Assembly (NCBI GenBank): GCA_049282355.1
Contig: JBAPTW010000008.1
Location: forward strand, 62,001 to 126,000
Length of the DNA stretch: 64,000 nt
Source of the DNA: JAGTVB01 sp049282355
GTDB lineage: Bacteria > Pseudomonadota > Gammaproteobacteria > HK1
Direction: 5' to 3'
Below the pieces are notes generated by a model that worked only from the letters and a program-made list of their open reading frames with translations, was not told where the DNA came from and did not search any database. Position numbers and translations under genes: made by a program. Positions 51,579-61,434 of the stretch are shown piece by piece. Every line of letters starts with the position of its first letter. Within the stretch, counting starts at the first letter, position 1.

Positions 51579-52376
51579 CATCTCTCGATTAGGAGTCGTT
51601 TTACGCTCCTGTTTGCCATCGTGAGCGGGCTTTTGCTGTTCGGATGCGCAACAACCGGTACTGGCAACAAACCTGCCCTGCCGCAAAAGGTCGATCGTCT
51701 AGCTGAGCTGCATACCCAGCTCGGGCTAGGGTATCTGCGTGAAAGACGCTACGAAACTGCCTGGAAGCGGTTAAACAAAGCCTTGGAGCTCGAGCCCAAT
51801 TACGCCGCAGCCCACGGTGCCATGGCGCTTCTGCATGAGCAGCTCAATGAGCCTCAGGAAGCCGAAGCCCATTACCGCCGCGCCCTTGCCATCAACCCCT
51901 CAGATTCCGCATCGCACAACAATTTTGGACGATTTCTCTGCACTCAGGGACGGGCGACAGACGCTGAAGCCGAATTTCTCAAAGCTGTGGCAAACCCCCT
52001 CTACGATTCACCGGAAATCGCTTACACCAACGCGGGTCTATGCCTGTACGCCGGTGGCGACTTGGAAAAGGCAGAGGATTACCTGCGCCACGCCCTGCGG
52101 ATTAACCCCAACATACCGGTTGCTTTACTGAAAATGACTTCGGTGACACTTCAGAAGGACCAACCGCTGCCGGCACGAGGGTACCTTCAACGCTATCTGG
52201 CATTGGGACGCCAAACAGCAGAGTCGTTGTGGCTCGGGGTTCGAATCGAGCGCCTACTTGGCGACCCAAATGCAGCCGCAAGCTACGCCATGTTGCTCAA
52301 GAACAATTTTCCAGATTCCAACGAAACACGCTTGCTGCTTGAGTCTGACTCGAGCCGAAGCCCGAGTGTGCAATGA
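51450..52376 (+). CDS. pilF: Type IV pilus biogenesis lipoprotein PilF (PilW)
   Basis: Outer-membrane lipoprotein with tetratricopeptide repeats that helps multimerise the PilQ secretin. The mature part starts at the lipobox Cys in LLLFGC; several TPR units follow (for example AWKRLNKALELEPNYAAAHG and EAEAHYRRALAINPSD). The N-terminus is odd: the frame starts at a GTG in the terminal repeat of a family 2 element, and the first 43 codons are element sequence. No ATG lies between this GTG and the lipobox; TTG codons (51495, 51531, 51546) and GTG 51618 are alternatives. The basic stretch IRSRFTLLFAIVSG just before the lipobox would suffice as a signal peptide. Confidence 0.88.
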   Translation: MNKLTAPLDSGVGWCLPLAYRANTSRGLAPSALLSGCSLRFLHHLSIRSRFTLLFAIVSGLLLFGCATTGTGNKPALPQKVDRLAELHTQLGLGYLRERRYETAWKRLNKALELEPNYAAAHGAMALLHEQLNEPQEAEAHYRRALAINPSDSASHNNFGRFLCTQGRATDAEAEFLKAVANPLYDSPEIAYTNAGLCLYAGGDLEKAEDYLRHALRINPNIPVALLKMTSVTLQKDQPLPARGYLQRYLALGRQTAESLWLGVRIERLLGDPNAAASYAMLLKNNFPDSNETRLLLESDSSRSPSVQ

Positions 52377-53554
52377 CGACTTTTCCTTTAGAAAATCCCC
52401 TACCGAATGAACTGCCGGACATGTCAATGGGCACCGGCAACGAACTGCGTGAGGCACGCATCAAAGCCGGTCTTAGCGTGCAGGACGTCGCCAAGCGGCT
52501 GCGCTTGGATACCGACACGATCGGCTACCTTGAGGACGAAACCTACGAGCGTTTACCGGCCCCCGCCTTCGTGCGAGGCTATCTTCGAAATTACGCGGCT
52601 CTACTGGGATTACCATCGGATCCCCTCGTTCAAGCTTTCAACCGCCGCGGCTTACCGGCCCCACCTCTAAGAGCAGACATTACACAAAACCAGCCGGTAA
52701 TGGCAAACCGCATGCCCCTTCGCGTCGCCACTTATGGCATTTTGTTATGCGGCGTCATCTTGACCGCAGTGCAGCTGTTCGGTCAAAATTCGGAGCTTGT
52801 TGGGATAAATCCTGCTGCCGTCGGCCAGCCGGAGCAATCGCTGTCTGAGGCGCCCCCCCCGGCGGACGAGGATCTTACAGCGCCCAGCCAGACCCCAACC
52901 TCGACGTCGATCCCAAACGTGGCCGCAGATGCTCCGCAAGGTTGGACATCAAGTGCACCGAGTTTGCCGGCCGCTGGTAGGCAAACTTTCGCCTTAAGTG
53001 AGGAAAAATCCGTGGGCCTGCCGCCCGAAATCCCAACTCCTCGGATCAATGCGCAGGCAGCCTTGCTATCCTCCCCGCCATTGACGGGAGGAAAAACCAC
53101 ATCTGCCTCGCTGGCATCAGCCGCCTCGGCGGCTACCAATGGCGATCCGATGACTGAAGCGTCGCCTCCAGTTTTCAAGCAGGAAACGACGGCAAATTCA
53201 GCAGCACCGGCGCAGGATCACCTGATGATGCGCTTTGCGCACGATTCCTGGGTCGAGATCTACGATCATGGAGGGGCACGCCTTTACTATAGTCTCGTGA
53301 AAGAAGGCGAGGTGCTGACACTGAGCGGCGCGGCACCGTTTCGGGTGCTGCTCGGCTATGCGAAAGATGTGAATATTGAGTACAACGGTTTACCTTTTGA
53401 TCATCGAGCCTTTATTCACCCGCAAGGGCTCGCCCGCTTTTCTCTGGGCAAGCCATCGCGAGCGTCCGCTGGCCACAACGACACCGAGGCTATCGTACCA
53501 ACCTCAGGTAACGCCGGCTCCACCGCACACCCTTCGGCGGTAACGGGGCCATAG
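52373..53554 (+). CDS. rodZ: Cytoskeleton protein RodZ
   Basis: Bitopic inner-membrane protein that links MreB to the cell-wall synthesis machinery. The 393 residues have a cytoplasmic helix-turn-helix domain (about 20-90: LREARIKAGLSVQDVAKRLR and YLEDETYERLPAPAFVRGYL), one membrane segment (about 106-127), a long Ser/Pro/Ala-rich periplasmic linker, and the C-terminal DUF4115 beta domain (about 285-365: DSWVEIYDHGG-RLYY). The ATG overlaps the pilF stop by 4 nt. ispG, the usual next gene, is missing. Confidence 0.95.
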   Translation: MTTFPLENPLPNELPDMSMGTGNELREARIKAGLSVQDVAKRLRLDTDTIGYLEDETYERLPAPAFVRGYLRNYAALLGLPSDPLVQAFNRRGLPAPPLRADITQNQPVMANRMPLRVATYGILLCGVILTAVQLFGQNSELVGINPAAVGQPEQSLSEAPPPADEDLTAPSQTPTSTSIPNVAADAPQGWTSSAPSLPAAGRQTFALSEEKSVGLPPEIPTPRINAQAALLSSPPLTGGKTTSASLASAASAATNGDPMTEASPPVFKQETTANSAAPAQDHLMMRFAHDSWVEIYDHGGARLYYSLVKEGEVLTLSGAAPFRVLLGYAKDVNIEYNGLPFDHRAFIHPQGLARFSLGKPSRASAGHNDTEAIVPTSGNAGSTAHPSAVTGP

Positions 53555-53672
53555 GCAAATCGCGCCGTTGACCGACGACGAGAAGGTTTATGGCGATGGC
53601 GCCATGACATCGAGAACAAGCTGCGTTAACCGGCCGGCAGTATCTAGCGGCGCAAATTAGAGACTCTCCGCC

Positions 53673-54962
53673 TTGACCAAACCCAAGCCGATTCAGGCCG
53701 TCCGGGGGATGGCAGATATTCTTCCTGCCGACGCCGTCCTGTGGCAACAATTGGAGGACACCGCCCGGCGCGTGCTCATCAGCTACGGTTACCAAGAAAT
53801 TCGCCTGCCCCTGATCGAGCAAACCGAGCTCTTTTCCCGTTCCATCGGCGAAGTAACCGATATTGTGGAGAAGGAAATGTACACGTTTGCCGACCGCAAT
53901 CGCAGTAGTCTGACGCTGCGCCCGGAAGGCACCGCAGGATGTGTCCGTGCCGCTATCGAGCACAACCTGTTGCGCGGCGCTTCTCAGCGCTTATGGTACA
54001 TGGGGCCCATGTTCCGACATGAACGTCCTCAAAAAGGCCGGCATCGGCAGTTTCATCAGCTCGGTATAGAGGCCTTTGGGATGGCGGGTCCGGTGATCGA
54101 CGCTGAGCAGATCTTCATGGGGACGCGATTGTGGAATGCGCTGGGAGTACAGCAGCAGATTACCTTGGAGATCAATTCCCTCGGCTCTGTGGAGTCGAGA
54201 ACCGCCTATCGCGAGCGACTTGTGGACTATTTCAGCGCCCACACCGACGACCTCGATGCAGACAGCCGACGGCGGCTGACCACCAACCCCTTGCGCATTC
54301 TCGACAGCAAGGCTGCGCCGATGCAGCCTGTGATCAGGGAAGCTCCGAGCATTCTCGATCATCTCGATGATGAATCGGCTGCCCACTTTAGGGAGTTCGA
54401 GGATATACTCAAGACTGCAGGCATCGCCTATCGCGTCAACCCGTGCCTGGTGCGTGGCCTTGATTACTATACGAAAACGGTTTTTGAGTGGGTAACCGAC
54501 TGCCTCGGTTCTCAGGGCACGGTCTGCGCAGGCGGGCGCTACGACGGGTTAGTTGCACAGATTGGGGGTCCAGCGACACCGGCAATCGGTTTTGCCATCG
54601 GCTTGGATCGTTTGATTGCCTTGATGAAGGCGGCGACATTTTCGAGCCCTGATACTTCCCCTCATGCCTATCTCGTCGCTGTCAGCAAAGTGGCCATGCG
54701 GCCAGCCGCAACTCTCGCGGAGACGTTGCGAGAAAGGCTACCGCATCTTCGCCTACTGGTTGATGCCGAAGAGGGAAGCTTTAAAGGCAAACTTCGCCGC
54801 GCTGACCGCAGCGGTGCGCGCCTTGCGCTCATCCTGGGGGAGAGCGAAGCCCAGACGAACCAGGTTGCGGTAAAGGATTTACGCAATCCTGCGCCGCAGC
54901 GTTTGCTGTCACAATCGGAGTTGGCTCGCCATCTGGAAGAGGTGCTGTTTTCGGCAAACTGA
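53673..54962 (+). CDS. hisS: Histidyl-tRNA synthetase
   Basis: Class II synthetase of 429 residues. Features: QAVRGMADILP at the start, motif 2 around LRPEGTAGCVRA and RHERPQKGRHRQFHQLG, the histidine-binding GLDYYTKTVFEWV, motif 3 in IGFAIGLDRLIAL and a C-terminal anticodon-binding domain (about 330-425). The start is a TTG at 53673; no in-frame ATG exists before the conserved N-terminus. 118 bp after rodZ. Confidence 0.96.
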   Translation: MTKPKPIQAVRGMADILPADAVLWQQLEDTARRVLISYGYQEIRLPLIEQTELFSRSIGEVTDIVEKEMYTFADRNRSSLTLRPEGTAGCVRAAIEHNLLRGASQRLWYMGPMFRHERPQKGRHRQFHQLGIEAFGMAGPVIDAEQIFMGTRLWNALGVQQQITLEINSLGSVESRTAYRERLVDYFSAHTDDLDADSRRRLTTNPLRILDSKAAPMQPVIREAPSILDHLDDESAAHFREFEDILKTAGIAYRVNPCLVRGLDYYTKTVFEWVTDCLGSQGTVCAGGRYDGLVAQIGGPATPAIGFAIGLDRLIALMKAATFSSPDTSPHAYLVAVSKVAMRPAATLAETLRERLPHLRLLVDAEEGSFKGKLRRADRSGARLALILGESEAQTNQVAVKDLRNPAPQRLLSQSELARHLEEVLFSAN

Positions 54963-55024
54963 TCGATGCGGGGGATGAACACCTGCTCCGAGATAAAGGC
55001 GATGGTACAAGCACGAGGTAATCG

Positions 55025-55723
55025 GTGAGCATTTACGACGCGGATACAGAACAACTGGACGCATTAAAGCGCTGGTGGAAAACGAATGGCCGCGCTGTGC
55101 TCGTAGGTTTAGCGTTGGGCCTCGCCGGCGTGCTGGCTTGGAGTTATTGGCGCAGTTATACCGCCACCCAGGCGGAAGAGACATCCTGGCGCTACGACCA
55201 ACTCGTGACGCTCATCGAGGCGCAGGATTACGCTCAGGCAGAACGTCACGGCAGCCGACTGATCGAGGAGTTTCCAGCGAGCGGCTATGCCGGGCTTGCT
55301 AGCCTGCTTCTGGCGCAAGCGGCGGTCCAGGCAAAGGACTTAGCGCTGGCGAAACGCCACCTTCAATGGGCCATGGAGCATGCCGAGGGGCTAGAAGTAG
55401 CCCGTGTCGCACGCTTGCGGCTGGCGCGACTGCTATTGCATGAACAAGACTATGCCGAAGCCATCGCATTACTTGACGGTATAGAACCGGCGAGCTTCAT
55501 CGCGCCCTATGAAGAGCTCCGCGGAGATATCCTGTCCGCGCAAGATAATCGCGAGGCGGCTCGCACCGCCTATCAAAAAGCCCTTGCCGCTTTGCCTGCG
55601 TTCGGCACCAACCGTGATCGCCTACAGATGAAGATCGACGATCTCGGCACACTGAAGCACCCACCAGCAGAATCTCTGAAGACCGACGGACCAAACACGC
55701 TGGCGAAGGAGCCGCCCGCATGA
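55025..55723 (+). CDS. yfgM: Ancillary SecYEG translocon subunit YfgM
   Basis: Inner-membrane protein with a periplasmic TPR-like domain; in E. coli it associates with SecYEG and PpiD. The 232 residues have one membrane segment (about 20-40) after the cytoplasmic EQLDALKRWWKTNGR, then helical repeats (about 60-205). Start is GTG at 55025. Between hisS and bamB, the conserved order; its stop overlaps the bamB ATG by 4 nt. Confidence 0.92.
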   Translation: MSIYDADTEQLDALKRWWKTNGRAVLVGLALGLAGVLAWSYWRSYTATQAEETSWRYDQLVTLIEAQDYAQAERHGSRLIEEFPASGYAGLASLLLAQAAVQAKDLALAKRHLQWAMEHAEGLEVARVARLRLARLLLHEQDYAEAIALLDGIEPASFIAPYEELRGDILSAQDNREAARTAYQKALAALPAFGTNRDRLQMKIDDLGTLKHPPAESLKTDGPNTLAKEPPA

Positions 55724-56889
55724 TCGCGAGATCGATGAGATTGATCGCACTTATGCTTGCAGGATCGGTGATCACTGGCTGCAGCACCCTCACCAACTTA
55801 ATTTCGAGCGAAGACAACTCACTGCCGCCCGCCCCACTGCCAAAACTGGAAAATGCGCTTACCGTCAAAACTCTCTGGAACCGAAACGTCGGGGCTGGCG
55901 TAAACAACCAAGACCTCACGCTGGTACCTGTGATTGATGGTGATCGCATCTTCGTCTCCGATTACAAGGGGCAAGTGCGGGCGTTATCGGCGAAAACCGG
56001 AGAGACCCTCTGGAAAACCAAGACCAAGGTACCTATTTCCGGTGGAACGGGGCTAGGGGATGAACATATCCTGGTGGGCAGCAGTGACGGAGATGTGCTT
56101 GCGCTGTCCATCGAGAACGGCGCCATCGCATGGCAAACTGAAGTTTCCAGCGAGGTGCTTTCCGCCCCCCGCCTGGCAGACGAGATTGTGGTCGTGCGCA
56201 CCGTCGACGGCAAGCTTTTTGGATTGAATGCCTCCGATGGTGCGCGGTTATGGGTCTATGACCGCCAGGTTCCAGCCCTGAGCTTACGGGGTACCAGTGC
56301 CCCGTTGGTGGTTTCAAACGCGGCCATCATCGGCCTCGCCAGTGGCCGGCTCGCAGCAGTATCAGTCGCTGACGGACAGCCCCTTTGGGAGACACCCATC
56401 TCCGTGCCCAGCGGGCGCTCAGAACTGGAGCGGATGGTGGACCTCGATGCGCAACCCATCATCGTCGATGATGTCATTTACGTTGCGTCGTTTCAGGGCG
56501 CGGTCGCCGCCGTCGATCGCTTTTCCGGCGAGGTCCTTTGGCGTCGCGATTTGTCCTCCTACGCCGGGCTTGGTGCCGATCGGGAGCAGCTTTACGTAAC
56601 GGATGAACAAAGCCATGTGTGGGCCTTTGATCGCTACAGCCATGCTTCGCTGTGGCGCCAGGATGCCCTTCAGGGACGAAATCTTACGGCCCCGGTGGGT
56701 TTTCTCGATTATGTCGTAGTAGCGGATTTTGAAGGTTACGTACACTGGCTTCAGCGAAGCGACGGTAAGCTCGTGGCGCGCACACGTGTGGACCGAAAAG
56801 GCATCGTAGCGCCACCCATCCTCGGGGCCCAGACGCTGTACGTGTATGGCCGGGGAGGAAAGCTCGCCGCATTGCAGATAAGTGGCTAG
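55720..56889 (+). CDS. bamB: Outer membrane assembly lipoprotein BamB
   Basis: Lipoprotein of the beta-barrel assembly machinery. The 389 residues start with a lipoprotein signal ending GSVITGC, followed by an eight-bladed beta propeller with PQQ-like repeats (for example SAKTGETLWKTK, SIENGAIAWQTE, RFSGEVLWRRD). Full length. Between yfgM and der. Confidence 0.96.
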   Translation: MIARSMRLIALMLAGSVITGCSTLTNLISSEDNSLPPAPLPKLENALTVKTLWNRNVGAGVNNQDLTLVPVIDGDRIFVSDYKGQVRALSAKTGETLWKTKTKVPISGGTGLGDEHILVGSSDGDVLALSIENGAIAWQTEVSSEVLSAPRLADEIVVVRTVDGKLFGLNASDGARLWVYDRQVPALSLRGTSAPLVVSNAAIIGLASGRLAAVSVADGQPLWETPISVPSGRSELERMVDLDAQPIIVDDVIYVASFQGAVAAVDRFSGEVLWRRDLSSYAGLGADREQLYVTDEQSHVWAFDRYSHASLWRQDALQGRNLTAPVGFLDYVVVADFEGYVHWLQRSDGKLVARTRVDRKGIVAPPILGAQTLYVYGRGGKLAALQISG

Positions 56890-57049
56890 TTGTTAGCCTG
56901 ATTACCTGAAAACCGAGAGGCCCGAGGGTCGGACCAAATTTTTAGGAGAACGGTCCTCCAGCCCATCAAGCGCACTCATGAGCGACACGCATGATCGCAC
57001 CAACGCATTGCGGCGTGTACCCTCCACCAACCGCCGGCTGAGCACTGCG

Positions 57050-58450
57050 ATGCTTCCTGTGATTGCTATTGTGGGGCGCCCGAATGTGGGCAAATCCACC
57101 TTGTTTAACTGTCTCACGCGTTCCCGGGACGCGCTCGTTGCAAATCAAGCCGGTCTCACGCGTGATCGTCAGTACGGCCTCGGAAAGATAGGCGCTCGGC
57201 CTTATTTGGTGGTCGATACCGGCGGACTGAGCTCTGAGAAGCAAGAGATTACCCAGCTAACGCGAGCGCAAGCTCTAAAAGCCGTGCAAGAGTCCGATTT
57301 GATCCTATTCGTAGTGGACGCTCGCGAAGGATTGACGGCTTGGGACACCGATATTGCGGCGGATTTGCGCCCTTTTGGCAAATTCCTTCGGCTGGTTGTC
57401 AACAAGACTGATGGGCTGGACGCAACGCTCGCGGTCCACGAATTCCACGCCTTGGGGCTCGGTGATCCCTGGCCCGTCGCCGCCGTCCATGGCCGGGGAG
57501 TCCAAGCTCTCATGCAATCCGTGTTTGCCTCTCTTCCTCCGGCCTTGGCGGCGCAAGACCCAACCGCAGAAGCAGACGGCGTTAAGGTGGCGATCGTGGG
57601 GCGGCCCAATGTTGGAAAATCGACACTGGTGAACCGCATCCTCGGTGAAGACCGCGTGGTCGCGCACTCGAGTCCCGGTACCACGAGAGATAGTATTTCT
57701 ATCCCGTTCTTGCGCGATAACCACCGTTACCAACTCATCGACACTGCAGGCATACGGCGCCGATCCCGGATTACAGATAAGGTGGAAAAGTTCAGTATCG
57801 TTAAGTCACTGCAGGCTATCGAGGCTGCCAATGTGGTGATTTTCTTGATCGACGCTCAAGAGGGAGTGACGGATCAGGATGCCCACCTACTTAGTTTCGT
57901 CCTCGACTCGGGACGAGCATTGGTGATGGCGGTCAACAAATGGGATGGCCTCACGCCGGCGCAACGCCGCGACGTACGGGACGGACTGGAGCGCAAGCTT
58001 CGTTTTATCGATTTTGCGCGCCTTCATTTTATTTCGGCGCTACAGGGCTCGGGGGTCGATGAGCTTTTTTCGGCGGTCGTCTCTGCCTGGTCTTCGGCTA
58101 CCTGCAAGCTACCAACACCTCTGCTCACGCGGCTTCTCATCGAGACGGTCAGCCAGCACCCTCCCCCTTTGATACGCGGCCGGCGCATCAAGCTGCGCTT
58201 CGCTCACCAGGGAGGGCGCAATCCGCCCCTTATTGTCATTCACGGCAACCAAACTGCCGCTATCCCGGAAGCATATCGGCGCTACCTGATGCGCTGCTTC
58301 CGAGAGGGCCTGCATCTCGAAGGTACGCCCGTTCGCTTAGAGCTCAAGAGCGGCGCCAATCCTTACCAAGGCCGTAAGAACGTCCTCAGCCCACGCCAGC
58401 GGCGAAAGCGCCAGCGAATCATCCGCCATGCCAAGCAGAGGAGAGGTTAG
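57050..58450 (+). CDS. der: GTPase Der (EngA)
   Basis: Ribosome-assembly GTPase with two G domains. The 466 residues contain GRPNVGKST twice (near residues 8-16 and about 183-191), the matching switch regions and NKTDG/NKWDG motifs, and a C-terminal KH-like domain (about 380-450) with a basic tail. The start at 57050 gives the conserved MLPVIAIVGRPN; an in-frame ATG at 56978 would add 24 non-conserved residues. Last gene of the ndk-to-der string. Confidence 0.97.
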   Translation: MLPVIAIVGRPNVGKSTLFNCLTRSRDALVANQAGLTRDRQYGLGKIGARPYLVVDTGGLSSEKQEITQLTRAQALKAVQESDLILFVVDAREGLTAWDTDIAADLRPFGKFLRLVVNKTDGLDATLAVHEFHALGLGDPWPVAAVHGRGVQALMQSVFASLPPALAAQDPTAEADGVKVAIVGRPNVGKSTLVNRILGEDRVVAHSSPGTTRDSISIPFLRDNHRYQLIDTAGIRRRSRITDKVEKFSIVKSLQAIEAANVVIFLIDAQEGVTDQDAHLLSFVLDSGRALVMAVNKWDGLTPAQRRDVRDGLERKLRFIDFARLHFISALQGSGVDELFSAVVSAWSSATCKLPTPLLTRLLIETVSQHPPPLIRGRRIKLRFAHQGGRNPPLIVIHGNQTAAIPEAYRRYLMRCFREGLHLEGTPVRLELKSGANPYQGRKNVLSPRQRRKRQRIIRHAKQRRG

Positions 58451-58544
58451 CACCTCGAGCAAGATACTTTTCTAGCGAGCTTTTTGCCGAAAGCGCATGC
58501 CTCAGATACAAGCTCGTCGCTATTTGTTTTCCATCGACCGCAGG

Positions 58545-59696
58545 CTACTTTAGTTGCTCGTAGAGGAGGCTCAGAATACGATCTGCCGTTTGGCTCTGTT
58601 CACGGTTACCCTCGACATCGAGAACCACGAGCTCAAGTGGCTCACCCTCAGTACCGCTCATACTTACGAGGTAATTCGCTTCTTTGGGCACAGCATCATC
58701 GTCCTCACCCCAAAACTTAAGCTTTGATAGAAATCCTTTCTTTTGGCTATCCTTGACGGGATCGGCGTAGCGTACGTAATAGATACCTTGAGAACGATCG
58801 CGATCGGTCACGGTGAATCCGACACGATCCAGCGCCAGCCCGGTACGCTGCCAGCCACGGGCAAAATTGTCGTCGAGCTCGAGCACAGCACCCGTTTCGT
58901 CTTGCACGAGCTTAGCTCCTGGCTTCGATTTGGCCGTCGAAGCTAACAGCTGTTGTGCTTCCTGGGGCTTGGTGCCAAGGAAAACCAGCATCCGATAGAG
59001 CATCTCAGCCTCCAAGCCCGAGTCGGAAGGCCGAGGCTGCCAGACAAAGCTGTCCCCCTGACTCACCTCCTCAACACCGCGATGGGAGACGTAGACCTCG
59101 GTCATACCAGGCTCTGGACCTCGTTCCAGTCGCGTACGAAACTTGTCTCGAGTGGCTGATGAGTACACTGAGGGTGTGACCTTCTCAATGAGACCACGAA
59201 TCCCACCCTCTGGAATGTTGGCTCGGTTCTCGGCCCAATTTGTCTCCATGATGCCAATGACCGGATCCTGACGCTCAATCGTCAGCCCGTTTTCAGCCCA
59301 GAATTCGCGCAGCTTGGGCCAAACCTGCGACGGCGGTGCGTCAACCACCAGCCAGCGTTGCCCACCGCTTCGTTCCACTCGCGCGCCAGACACCTGCGGC
59401 AAAACGTCTTCGGTGGTGGCCGGCTCGCGCAGCTTGCCAACGCTCGCGCTGGCATAATCGGAGTAGGTTGTCGTACCGTTTGCACCGGCGTCCTCCGATA
59501 ACCTGAGCGCGCCGTCCTGTGCCGGGCGCATCAAGTCGGGAGGAACCTCTAAGGGTGGAAGGCTACGGCTCTCGCGATATTCTGCTTCTTGGCCATAGAA
59601 CCTCTCCTTGTCACCCCGCTCGGAGCTGCCGCTACAGCCGGTAACAGCGAGGATGATGGCGCCTAGAATGAGATACTTGCGATTTCTCTTGAACAT
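58545..59696 (-). CDS. bamC: Outer membrane assembly lipoprotein BamC
   Basis: Lipoprotein subunit of the BAM complex, 383 residues. It has a lipoprotein signal (residues 1-21, AVTGC), an unstructured N-terminal stretch with RSLPPLEVPPDLM that in E. coli contacts BamD, and two helix-grip domains (about 105-215 and 255-380). Directly after dapA (16 bp), as in E. coli. Confidence 0.93.
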   Translation of the reverse strand: MFKRNRKYLILGAIILAVTGCSGSSERGDKERFYGQEAEYRESRSLPPLEVPPDLMRPAQDGALRLSEDAGANGTTTYSDYASASVGKLREPATTEDVLPQVSGARVERSGGQRWLVVDAPPSQVWPKLREFWAENGLTIERQDPVIGIMETNWAENRANIPEGGIRGLIEKVTPSVYSSATRDKFRTRLERGPEPGMTEVYVSHRGVEEVSQGDSFVWQPRPSDSGLEAEMLYRMLVFLGTKPQEAQQLLASTAKSKPGAKLVQDETGAVLELDDNFARGWQRTGLALDRVGFTVTDRDRSQGIYYVRYADPVKDSQKKGFLSKLKFWGEDDDAVPKEANYLVSMSGTEGEPLELVVLDVEGNREQSQTADRILSLLYEQLK

Positions 59697-59712
59697 ACAG
59701 GAACTTCACGGG

Positions 59713-60591
59713 TTAGGCAGAAAATAGACCAGCCATCTGGAGAGCTGTCTTTACTCGTAGACGGTTTGGCTCCGAGAGCGTGGTCAGCGGCAAGCGGATG
59801 CCGGGCGGGATCAGATTCATCGTGTGCAACGCCCATTTGACTGGAATGGGATTCGATTCAACGAACAGTGCTTCATGTAAAGGCACCAGACGATCATTGA
59901 GTGCCGTTGCACCTGCCCGATCGCCACAGAGCGCCCGGGCACACATCTCGTGCATAAGCTTCGGAGCAACGTTTGCCGTGACGGAAATAACGCCGCGAGC
60001 ACCCGATAGAATTGCCTCCATCGCCATGCTGTCGTCACCGCTATAGATTGCAAATGCAGCATCCACACGCTCAAGAAGGAGCCGCATCCTAGCAAGGTCC
60101 GTCGCCTCTTTTATCCCCACAATGTTGGGGATTCGCGACAGGCGTATCACTGTCTCCGGGAGCACATCGCATGCCGTGCGTCCAGGCACGTTATACAGAA
60201 TCTGCGGAATCGGCACCGCTTCAGCCACTGCCTTGTAATGCAGATACAGCCCTTCCTGGGTCGGCTTATTGTAGTAAGGTGCCACGAGAAGACAGGCATC
60301 GGCACCTCCTGCCTTGGCGCAGCCGGTGAGCTCGATGGCCTCGCGTGTGGCATTGGCACCCGTCCCGGCAATCACTGGGATACGATGGTTGACGTGGGCA
60401 ACCACCTGCGCGATGACATCACAGTGTTCTGAGTGATTGAGCGTAGCTGATTCACCGGTGGTTCCCACCGCAACAATCGCCTCTGTTCCCGATTCGATGT
60501 GCCACTCGATCAGCTGCTTGAGGCTCGCCTCGTCGACGGATCCGTCGCGTCGCATAGGTGTCACCAAAGCGACCATGCTGCCTTGAAACAT
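59713..60591 (-). CDS. dapA: 4-hydroxy-tetrahydrodipicolinate synthase
   Basis: Condenses pyruvate and aspartate semialdehyde, the first committed step of lysine and diaminopimelate synthesis. The 292 residues have VGTTGESATL, Tyr133 and Lys161 (Schiff base in VGIKEATD) at the E. coli numbers. Divergent from gcvR and followed by bamC. Supplies the pathway completed by DapF elsewhere in the window. Confidence 0.98.
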   Translation of the reverse strand: MFQGSMVALVTPMRRDGSVDEASLKQLIEWHIESGTEAIVAVGTTGESATLNHSEHCDVIAQVVAHVNHRIPVIAGTGANATREAIELTGCAKAGGADACLLVAPYYNKPTQEGLYLHYKAVAEAVPIPQILYNVPGRTACDVLPETVIRLSRIPNIVGIKEATDLARMRLLLERVDAAFAIYSGDDSMAMEAILSGARGVISVTANVAPKLMHEMCARALCGDRAGATALNDRLVPLHEALFVESNPIPVKWALHTMNLIPPGIRLPLTTLSEPNRLRVKTALQMAGLFSA

Positions 60592-60906
60592 CCCTTGACC
60601 TCTTCTTCTTTAGTCCGCGTCTAGTACACTTCAGCGATGTTACTGACCCGTCCGACGCGTGGCAACCGCATCACCACCGCTTAACATTTAACGCTGGCTA
60701 GGGTTATGGCCGCTACAGTCATGCCGCACCCTGGCAGACGTCAGAACGAGGAGCGCGGTGAGCTCAGCGCGCGTCAGGAAGTGTTTGCTTAAATTCACCC
60801 CTATGCAGCGGTCAACCCGCGACAAATCGAGCGACACTGGGTGGAATCCGAGTAAAATACAGGGTTACAGTGGCAAGAAACCTACTGATGGAGTCCAGCT
60901 CCCGCC
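60592..60906. other. Divergent region dapA / gcvR
   Basis: 315 bp without a supported gene. TAAAAT near 60853 is a possible -10 box for gcvR. No operator-like palindrome was recognised. Confidence 0.35.
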
Positions 60907-61434
60907 ATGCAATCTTATCTTGTTATCTCGGCTCTCGGAAAAGATCATCCTGGCATCGTCAGCGAGCTGTCTCAAGCTATCCTTGACTGCGGTGCCAGTA
61001 TCAACGACAGCCGAATGGCCCGCCTGGGGGGCGAATTTGCGATTATCATGTTGCTGTCCGGGCACTGGAATGCCATTGCTAAGATCGAGACACTCTTACC
61101 CCGGTTAGCAGAGCAACTCAATCTCATTATCCAAAGCCAGCGGACTACGCAACGTACCGCCCCCAGCAATCTGATCCCTTACGGCATCGAAGTGGTGTCG
61201 ATGGACCATCCGGGCATCGTTCACGACGTCGCCGACTTCTTCGCCAAACGCGGCATCAATATCGAGGATCTCTATACCAGTACCTATCTCGCCCCCCACA
61301 CCGGTACGCCTATGTTTTCATTGCATATGACAGTCGGCGTCCCGGCGGATATGGCAATTGCCACACTGCGCGGTGAGTTCATGGACTTTTGCGATGATCT
61401 GAATATTGATGCCATGCTAGCGCCGGTGAAGTAA
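60907..61434 (+). CDS. gcvR: GcvR-like tandem ACT protein
   Basis: 175-residue protein of two ACT domains (about 3-80 and 93-172). The first begins YLVISALGKDHPGIVSELS, the second VVSMDHPGIVHDVADFFAKRG. This is the glycine-cleavage-system repressor family; in E. coli GcvR antagonises GcvA. Neighbourhood with dapA and bamC is typical. Whether the gcv system is its target here cannot be seen. Confidence 0.92.
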   Translation: MQSYLVISALGKDHPGIVSELSQAILDCGASINDSRMARLGGEFAIIMLLSGHWNAIAKIETLLPRLAEQLNLIIQSQRTTQRTAPSNLIPYGIEVVSMDHPGIVHDVADFFAKRGINIEDLYTSTYLAPHTGTPMFSLHMTVGVPADMAIATLRGEFMDFCDDLNIDAMLAPVK

